Assembly (NCBI GenBank): GCA_016125455.1 | Contig: WGLS01000013.1 | Span: 85,335 to 149,334 of the forward strand | Origin: Alphaproteobacteria bacterium | GTDB taxonomy: Bacteria; Pseudomonadota; Alphaproteobacteria; Caulobacterales; Parvularculaceae | DNA length: 64,000 bases | Direction: 5' to 3' | Part shown: one piece after another, positions 55,638-64,000 of the stretch | Position numbering within the stretch: position 1 is the first letter of the stretch | Layout: each line of letters starts with the position of its first letter | The notes under the pieces: generated by a model | Told to the model about the DNA's origin: nothing | The model's database searches: none | What the model saw: only the letters and a program-made list of their open reading frames with translations | Program-made: the position numbers and the translations under genes

Positions 55638-56159
55638 CTAGTTGGCGCGCGCTCCCGGCCCATGGGCCGCTTCAGACCAGATCCGTTCGAGATTGTAGAA
55701 CGAGCGCACTTCCGGCCGGAACAGGTGCAGGATCACATCGCCGGCGTCGATCAGGACCCAGTCGCACGCCGGCTGTCCTTCGGACCTGACGCTTTTTGCG
55801 CCGGCATCCTTGAGCCGCCGGATAATCTTGTCAGCCATCGCGCCCACATGGCGCTGCGACCGTCCGGAGGCGACGACCATTGCGTCCGCGATTTCGGTCT
55901 TGCCGCCGAGGTCTATGGTCACAACGTCCTCAGCCTTGTTCTCGTCCAGCTCATCGCGGACCAGCTCAAGCAGGGCCTGTGATTTCTCGTTTGGTTCGAG
56001 GGAGGACAGATCCATGTCCCTGGCGATCTGACCGACGCTTCTACCTTCGGGGTCGGCGTCCGAGACGTCGGCTTCCGGAACGTCGTTCCCGCCAACGATT
56101 TTAAGGGCGGCCGCAGGATCGGCCGCCGGGCTAGGTTCGGAGTTCAGCTCCGCCTCCAT
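55638..56159 (-). CDS. rsfS: Ribosome silencing factor RsfS
   Basis: This 173-aa protein is the ribosome silencing factor, which binds L14 and blocks subunit joining when nutrients fall. The conserved core (about residues 70-160) contains ELVRDELDENKAEDVVTIDLGGKTEIADAMVVASG, DGHVGAMADKI-like QRHVGAMADKI and CDWVLIDAGDVILHLF. About 60 extra residues at the N-terminus are weakly conserved, so a start at the internal ATG near 56014 is possible. It lies between egtD and rlmH in the leftward cluster. Confidence 0.9.
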   Translation of the reverse strand: MEAELNSEPSPAADPAAALKIVGGNDVPEADVSDADPEGRSVGQIARDMDLSSLEPNEKSQALLELVRDELDENKAEDVVTIDLGGKTEIADAMVVASGRSQRHVGAMADKIIRRLKDAGAKSVRSEGQPACDWVLIDAGDVILHLFRPEVRSFYNLERIWSEAAHGPGARAN

Positions 56160-56232
56160 GCAAGCGCGGTCACGACGACCGCGTCGCAAGAATAGGGATG
56201 TCGCCGGCCGAGGCCAATAGGCGCCGCTACGA

Positions 56233-57242
56233 TTAACCGTTGCCCAGGAGGCACAGGGCGTAGGGGCACGCCTCGTCGATCCAGGTCCGCTCGCGTCGCC
56301 AGGGCGTGCTATCGAGAAGTGAATCGAGGCCCTCGAGAGAATACTTCTGCGAGCGGCTGATCTGCATGCGTTCGCCGGCGTCAAACCCATAGGCGCGACC
56401 GTCGAGCCTGATCTCGGTCGCGTCGACCGCGGTGACGTACATCTCGATGCGCTGGGGGTTGTCGCGGATGTCGATCTCGTACTTGAACGCCCCGATGTCG
56501 AGCGATGCGCCAAGCTCATCCCGGATCCGCGGCAATATGTTCAGAATGAATTCCGCTGTCACGCCGGCAGGTTCATCGTAGGCGAGGCGCAAGACGTCCG
56601 GATCCTTTTCAAGGTCGACCCCTAACAGGAAAGCGGCCCCGCGCCCGAGCGTCGCGGCAGCGTTCCGCAGGAGCGCGCCGGCCGCGTCCGTCGAAATGTT
56701 GCCAATCGTCGAGCCGGGAAAAAACCCGAGCCATGCGGCCTCCGGATCAATCAAGTCCTTGGGCAGCGTCGCGATGTCGTTGAAATCGGCGCAGACCGCG
56801 CCGACCGGCAGGCCGGTTCGGGCGGCGAACGCCTGCATCCCCTCAATCAGGAACTCCCGGCTGATGTCCATGCCGACATAGCCGCGCGGGTCCTGCATCA
56901 AGGACAGGAGAAGCTCGATTTTTTCCGGCGAACCGGCGCCGTACTCGAAAACGGCGCGGCCCGGCCCGATCGCCTCGCCGATCGCCCGGGCGTTGTCTTC
57001 AAACAGCGAACGCTCCGTCCGCGTCGGATAATAGGTTTCAAGCGTCGTGATCTTCTGAAAGAACAGCGACCCGCGTTCGTCGTAGAGGTACATTGGCGAC
57101 AACCGCTTTGGCGTCGCGGCAAGTCCCTCGTGGACGTCGTGCCGGAAGTCGGAGGCCGGCGGGTCGAGATCCAGCAGGAAGGCGAGATCGCCGTAAGGCG
57201 AGGAAAGGGCGGCCGGAGACGCCGCGCGATCCTGTTCGTGCA

Positions 57243-57243
<1 letters not shown>
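56233..57243 (-). CDS. egtD: L-histidine N-alpha-methyltransferase (ergothioneine biosynthesis)
   Basis: This 336-aa SAM-dependent enzyme matches EgtD, which trimethylates histidine to hercynine, the first step of ergothioneine synthesis. The DUF2260-type features are present: PMYLYDERGSLFFQKIT, EYGAGSPEKIELLL (SAM motif) and FFPGSTIGN near residue 185. The C-terminal YSLEGLDSLL is typical. It overlaps nadD by one base (TAATG), so translation is probably coupled. No egtB or egtA gene is near, so hercynine must be further processed elsewhere or be an end product. Its place in the obgE-nadD-rsfS cluster looks like an insertion. Confidence 0.92.
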
Positions 57244-60146
<2,903 letters not shown>

Positions 60147-60147
60147 G

Positions 60148-60179
60148 CTTTCGGGCGATCGACAGGAATCGCCTGAAAG
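60148..60179 (+). terminator. Candidate terminator hairpin after the OYE gene
   Basis: A 12-bp inverted repeat with one mismatch (60148-60159 against 60168-60179) begins one base after the OYE stop. It lacks a proper U run, so Rho-independent termination is uncertain. Confidence 0.4.
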
Positions 60180-60396
60180 TCTGGTTCCTGAGTGGTCGCG
60201 CCGGGTTAGCGAAAAAACCGCGTCGCACTTTTTTCCCCCGGCGCTCTAGGCGCGCGGAGAAAAATCTGTCGGAAGCGGAACCAGCGACGCCCGGGCCTGC
60301 GTAACAATCATGAAAACAAGCGGCCGCGTAAACTGACTCGAATGGCCGCCGTCGGCGTTGCTGCCGGCGGAAAAACAAATCCAAGGAGCGGCCGAC

Positions 60397-61062
60397 GTGA
60401 TTATTGTCCACCATCTGGAAGACTCCCGTTCCCAGCGCATTTTGTGGCTGTTGGAGGAACTGGGGCTCGACTACGAGATCAAGCGCTACCTGAGGGACAA
60501 GGAGACGCGTCTGGCGCCCAAGGCCCTGAAGGACGTCCATCCGCTCGGCAAATCGCCGGTCATCGAAGACAACGGAATTGTGGTCGCTGAAACGGGCGCG
60601 ATCGTGGAGTATCTCGTTGGCGAACATGGCGGCGGCGATATAGTCGCGCCCATGACGGCCGAAGAAAAGCGACAGTATACGTACTGGCTGCATTTCGCGG
60701 AAGGTTCGCTGATGCCGCAACTGCTCCTCAAGCTGTTCTTCACGCAAGTGAAGGAAGCGAAGATGCCGTTCTTCGCCAAGCCGATCGCGAAGGGCATCGC
60801 CGATCGGGTGCTTGGTTCCTACGTCGATCCCAACATCGAAACCCAATTCGCCTTCATCAACGACCACCTTGCCCGCAATGCCTGGTTCGCCGGCGACGCA
60901 ATCTCAGGCGCCGACATCATGATGAGCTTTCCGCTTGAGGCGGGCGCGGATCGCGCCGGCGCGGGCAAGCTGAAGGCGATCAAGGGCTACCTTGAAAAAA
61001 TCCACGCGCGCCCGGCTTACGCCCGCGCGCTTGAACGCGGCGGACCGTACGTATACGCCTGA
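60397..61062 (+). CDS. Glutathione S-transferase family protein
   Basis: This 221-aa protein has the thioredoxin-like N-terminal GST domain (VHHLEDSRSQRILWLLEELG, then GKSPVIEDNGIVVAETGAIVEYL, which carries the conserved cis-Pro and ESxAI-like motif) and an all-helical C-terminal domain. The catalytic residue is probably the Ser in DSRSQRI. It resembles GSTs that are active on hydrophobic electrophiles. The GTG start at 60397 has AAGGAG nine bases before it and gives the family-like N-terminus. It is convergent with the TadD-like gene. Confidence 0.93.
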   Translation: MIIVHHLEDSRSQRILWLLEELGLDYEIKRYLRDKETRLAPKALKDVHPLGKSPVIEDNGIVVAETGAIVEYLVGEHGGGDIVAPMTAEEKRQYTYWLHFAEGSLMPQLLLKLFFTQVKEAKMPFFAKPIAKGIADRVLGSYVDPNIETQFAFINDHLARNAWFAGDAISGADIMMSFPLEAGADRAGAGKLKAIKGYLEKIHARPAYARALERGGPYVYA

Positions 61063-61077
61063 TCATTCGTCGACCGG

Positions 61078-62283
61078 CTAGAGGTCGCCTTTCAGGTCGG
61101 GCACGGCGGCGTCATAGGACTCCGGCTCATCGCGAACCTCAGCGCGGGGGCGCGACGTTGGGGCCTTGTCCGCTTCGTCGGTCGAAACCTCGTTCGTCGG
61201 CGGCGCCGACAGAATGACGGCGGTTGGCGTCGCGCTGGTGGCGCTGGCGGGCGCCGCTGCGTCGGTCGCGTCTGCGGGGATGTCCGCAATCGCCGGCTGG
61301 ACGAGGGCGTTCGCTGGCTCGGCCGCGGCTTGCGTCGCCGCCGCCTTGCGCGACGGCGCCTCGGCCTCGATTGGCGCCAGCACGGCCGGCGCATTCGTTT
61401 CCACGCTCGCCTTTTCGATGGGCGTGACGTCGTCCGCTTCGAAATCAGGCGCGTCGATGTCGCTTGGCGAATAGTTCGTCCAGTAGGACGGCTGGACGAT
61501 CAGGGAACGGAAGTATTCGATATTGCCGTTCGCGATCTGCGGCGGCAGATCCGAACGCGCAAGGCGCTCGGCTTCGGCCATATCGCCCTTGATGGCCAGG
61601 ACAAGCGCAAGGTTCTGGCGGACGCGCGCGTCCGCGCCTGGCCTTGCCGCGGCTGCGCGCAGGATGCGAGACGCTGAGCCAAGGTCGCCCTGCATGGCGA
61701 ATGACAGGCCCTTGTTGTTCATGATGTTGACTTGATCCGGCGCGAGGGTAAGGGCGAGCTGGTACTTGGTGCGGGCAATTTCATGCTCGCCGATCTGATC
61801 GAGAGCTACGCCGAACGCGGACAAAATCCGCCAGTCGTGCGGACGTCCGGCGTCGGCGTTTTCGAGATGGCGGACGGCCTCGAAGGCGCGGCCCGCTTCA
61901 ATGAGCGCCTTGCCGGCTTCGAATGCGACGTCCGGCTCGTCTCCGTTCTTGTCTGCGACGGCAACGATGACGCGAACCGCCTGGTCAAGCGAACCCAGCT
62001 TGCGCAAAGCCGCGGAATAGTTCACCGCCGCGCGCCAGTCGCTCGGGTCGCGGTCGTAACGAACGCTCCAGAACGCGGCCGCGGCGACCGGATCCATGCC
62101 GTTCGGATCGGCGCTGGGGTCCGCGAATGCGGCGATGCTATCCCGGTACCGGGCGTCCTTGCCAGCAGCGTCGAGGTCCTTGCCGGTCGTCTGGCAGGCG
62201 GCGAGCGCCAGGCCGAAAGCCGCGGCTGCGCCGGCGCGGAAGGCGGTCCGTGAATTGGTCGGATTTGCGTTGAAGACGGTCAT
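61078..62283 (-). CDS. TadD-like TPR lipoprotein
   Basis: This 401-aa protein has an N-terminal lipoprotein signal (FGLALAACQTTG, lipobox LAAC) and tetratricopeptide repeats at about residues 85-260 (WRAAVNYSAALRKLGSLDQAV, LSAFGVALDQIGEHEIARTKYQLAL, NNKGLSFAMQGDLGSA). The shape matches TadD-type pilus assembly lipoproteins of alphaproteobacteria. The C-terminal 120 residues are Ala/Pro/Thr-rich and disordered. No other tad genes are close, although two TadE-like pilin genes lie elsewhere in the window, so a Tad pilus in this organism is plausible. Confidence 0.85.
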   Translation of the reverse strand: MTVFNANPTNSRTAFRAGAAAAFGLALAACQTTGKDLDAAGKDARYRDSIAAFADPSADPNGMDPVAAAAFWSVRYDRDPSDWRAAVNYSAALRKLGSLDQAVRVIVAVADKNGDEPDVAFEAGKALIEAGRAFEAVRHLENADAGRPHDWRILSAFGVALDQIGEHEIARTKYQLALTLAPDQVNIMNNKGLSFAMQGDLGSASRILRAAAARPGADARVRQNLALVLAIKGDMAEAERLARSDLPPQIANGNIEYFRSLIVQPSYWTNYSPSDIDAPDFEADDVTPIEKASVETNAPAVLAPIEAEAPSRKAAATQAAAEPANALVQPAIADIPADATDAAAPASATSATPTAVILSAPPTNEVSTDEADKAPTSRPRAEVRDEPESYDAAVPDLKGDL

Positions 62284-62423
62284 GCTGTTCCTCGTGCGTC
62301 GGATCGCGACAACCGGGAAGATTGCTTAATCGTTTCAAGAAAGGCTTAACTCGGCGCTCTTCAGCCCGCCGTCTGCGGCGCGCCGACAGGAAATGCGTCG
62401 CCGCTCGTCCCGAAAGCCATCAA

Positions 62424-63800
62424 ATGCCCGCAAGTCGAAGCCCGTTTCCGATCATCCCCGCTGAAGACCCGGCCGCCGTGGCGGCGCGTCCGATCTATCT
62501 GGCAAGGCGCGATCCAGCGCTCGATGGGGTTCCGGAAGACTTAAGATCCCTGGCGGAATTGAATGAATTCAAGGGCGACATCGGCGCCGTTCTGGCGGGG
62601 CCGGCCGGCGTGTTGGTCGGCAATGGCGATGGATCGGACCCCTTCGCCCTTGCGGCGGCGCCTGAACGGCTATCGAGCGGCGCATTCAGGCTGGCCGTCG
62701 ATCCTGAAACCGACGACGAATGCCTTTCCCGACTGCTCGCCTGGACCCTCGGCGGCTACCAGTTTGAACGGTATCGACAGGGCGGACAGCGCGCCGCCCG
62801 CCTCGTTGCGCCGGCGCGCGCCGATCTGGACCGCGTCCGGCGTCTTGCAGATGCGGTCTGGCTCGCGCGGGACCTCGTCAACACCCCGGCCGGCGACCTG
62901 CTGCCGGATGGCCTCGAGGCGGTTGCGCGCGAGATCGCCCTGGAGGCGGGCGCGAAGATCGAGACGACGACCGGCGCGGCGCTACTGGAGCGAAATTTTC
63001 CGCTTATCCACGCGGTCGGCCGGGCGTCCGTGGTCGAGCCGCGACTGATCGACATCCGATGGGGCGATCCGGCCGCGCCGAAGGTGACGATCGTCGGCAA
63101 AGGCGTGTGCTTTGATTCCGGCGGTCTGAACCTCAAGGGGGCCGGCGGCATGGCCATCATGAAAAAAGACATGGGCGGCGCCGCGAACGCCCTGGCCCTT
63201 GGCCGGCTGATCATGGACGCCGGCCTGCCGATCCGCCTCCGCATCCTGATCCCCGCAGTCGAAAACGCCGTTTCCGGCGCCGCCTTCCGGCCCGGCGACA
63301 TACTGACCAGCCGCAAGGGACTGACGGTCGAGATTGGCAATACCGATGCGGAAGGGCGCCTTGTGCTGGCGGATGCGATGGCGCTTGGCGGCGAGGAACG
63401 GCCGGCCCTGATGATTACCCTTGCAACCCTGACTGGCGCGGCGCGGGTCGCTCTCGGACCGGAACTGCCGCCGTTCTACTGCGACGACGACAACTTCGTC
63501 GCCGACGTCCTTTCATCCGCGCAACGGGTCGCCGATCCGGTCTGGCGCATGCCCCTTTGGGCCGGCTACGAACAGATGCTCTCGACGCCGATCGCGGACC
63601 TGAACAATGCGCCGGGCGGACCGTTCGCAGGCTCCATCCTGGCGGCGCTTTTCCTGAAACGATTTGCGTCGGAAGCGTCTGTCTGGAGCCACTTCGACAT
63701 TTATGCCTGGCGCGCAAAAGCCGCGCCCGGCCGCCCGGTCGGCGGCGAGGCGCAGGCGATCAGGGCGCTTTTCGACTCGCTTGAGCGACGGTTCGGCTAG
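62424..63800 (+). CDS. Leucyl aminopeptidase family protein (M17)
   Basis: This 458-aa metallopeptidase of the M17 family cleaves N-terminal residues from peptides. The catalytic domain (about 170-458) shows VGKGVCFDSGGLNLK with metal ligands Lys and Asp and NTDAEGRLVLADA with Asp and Glu, as in PepA/PepB. The start at 62424 lies near a clear change to conserved sequence; the open frame extends 34 codons upstream. The stop codon TAG is part of the repeat CTAGAGCGGATT that continues into an inverted-repeat region at the window end. Confidence 0.93.
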   Translation: MPASRSPFPIIPAEDPAAVAARPIYLARRDPALDGVPEDLRSLAELNEFKGDIGAVLAGPAGVLVGNGDGSDPFALAAAPERLSSGAFRLAVDPETDDECLSRLLAWTLGGYQFERYRQGGQRAARLVAPARADLDRVRRLADAVWLARDLVNTPAGDLLPDGLEAVAREIALEAGAKIETTTGAALLERNFPLIHAVGRASVVEPRLIDIRWGDPAAPKVTIVGKGVCFDSGGLNLKGAGGMAIMKKDMGGAANALALGRLIMDAGLPIRLRILIPAVENAVSGAAFRPGDILTSRKGLTVEIGNTDAEGRLVLADAMALGGEERPALMITLATLTGAARVALGPELPPFYCDDDNFVADVLSSAQRVADPVWRMPLWAGYEQMLSTPIADLNNAPGGPFAGSILAALFLKRFASEASVWSHFDIYAWRAKAAPGRPVGGEAQAIRALFDSLERRFG

Positions 63801-63871
63801 AGCGGATTGCAACGAGCGCAGATCGCGGCTTCGCGTTCGCAATCCGCCAAAACAATAGCTTAGAGCGGATT
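63798..63871. repeat. Palindromic element at the aminopeptidase stop codon
   Basis: TAGAGCGGATT occurs at 63798-63808 and again at 63861-63871, in direct orientation. Between them a near-perfect stem pairs GCGGATTGC-AACG (63802-63814) with CG-TTCGCAATCCGC ending at 63847. The second copy is next to the transposase end. This looks like terminal sequence of a mobile element or a MITE-like remnant. Confidence 0.55.
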
Positions 63872-63875
63872 CCAT

Positions 63876-64000
63876 TCAATCTGCATCGTATCCGCAAGCG
63901 GCGAAGTAGTTGGCGCATTCGTTGGGGCTGAACAGGCTGACGAGGTGTCCGATGGTGTTCCACAGGGCATCTACGGTGCGTTCGGCAGCTTTTCGCAGGA
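63876..64000 (-). mobile_element. IS630-type transposase, C-terminal fragment cut by the window edge
   Basis: The minus strand encodes the end of a protein reading LRKAAERTVDALWN, then SLFSPNECANYFAACGY, followed by a stop at 63876-63878. ERTxxALW and the PNECANYF ending are typical of IS630 (Tc1/mariner-like) transposases. The gene continues past base 64000, so intactness cannot be judged. Members of this family insert at TA, and the nearby TAGAGCGGATT repeats may mark its end. Confidence 0.82.

Overview
The window is about 64 kb of GC-rich chromosomal DNA from an alphaproteobacterium. The evidence is gene content and order: an imuB-dnaE2 mutasome, an atpHAGDC operon, an obgE-nadD-rsfS-rlmH-envC-ctpA-rppH cluster, a dapD/pyrimidine-nucleotidase pair, TonB receptors and a TadE-type pilin pair. 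The style of the TTC38-like, I78-inhibitor and 2TM-HTH proteins suggests the Caulobacterales/Parvularculales neighbourhood, but this is an inference from memory of the families. I recognise 57 protein-coding genes (two cut by the window edges), one tRNA, several terminators and a few candidate promoters.

Layout. 1-4070: SOS mutasome (3' part of imuB, dnaE2). 4089-8634: two divergent sodium:solute symporters, one with a DUF3311 partner, and a TPR protein. 8795-13880: Bax inhibitor-1 protein, RsmB-type rRNA methyltransferase, secreted beta-propeller, ribosomal protein S4 and a YbjN protein. 13897-18006: two TadE-like pilins and a TonB-dependent receptor. 18007-18567: a structured non-coding stretch and tRNA-Val(CAC). 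18720-22909: two divergent hybrid signalling kinases. 22914-24043: a LexA-fold repressor-like regulator without protease residues, and a conserved 65-aa protein. 24218-30690: gph, glmU, rpiA, an unknown protein, glutathione reductase and an unassigned flavoprotein. 30635-32299: a ParA plus ribbon-helix-helix pair. 32440-35536: DUF1801, dapD, HAD nucleotidase and a double DUF1036 protein. 35636-37840: priA. 37845-38935: an AT-richer insert with a trypsin-like protease. 39177-41598: an acyltransferase and a stand-alone S9 beta-propeller. 42021-47915: the F1 ATP synthase operon with two extra genes. 47912-58885: a GT87-type membrane protein, an HTH-2TM regulator, then the cell-envelope/ribosome-maturation cluster read leftward from obgE to rppH. 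59016-63800: OYE reductase, glutathione S-transferase, TadD-like lipoprotein and M17 aminopeptidase. 63801-64000: the end of an IS630-type element.

Most of the window is housekeeping. The accessory or unusual parts are the ParF/ParG-like cassette on the chromosome, the compositionally foreign protease insert, two non-ATPase genes inside the atp operon, an S9 propeller that lacks its hydrolase, a catalytically dead S24-fold regulator with an apparently leaderless promoter, a hairpin-rich non-coding stretch upstream of the TonB receptor, and the IS630 junction at the aminopeptidase stop codon. No CRISPR array, prophage or secretion-system cluster is visible.
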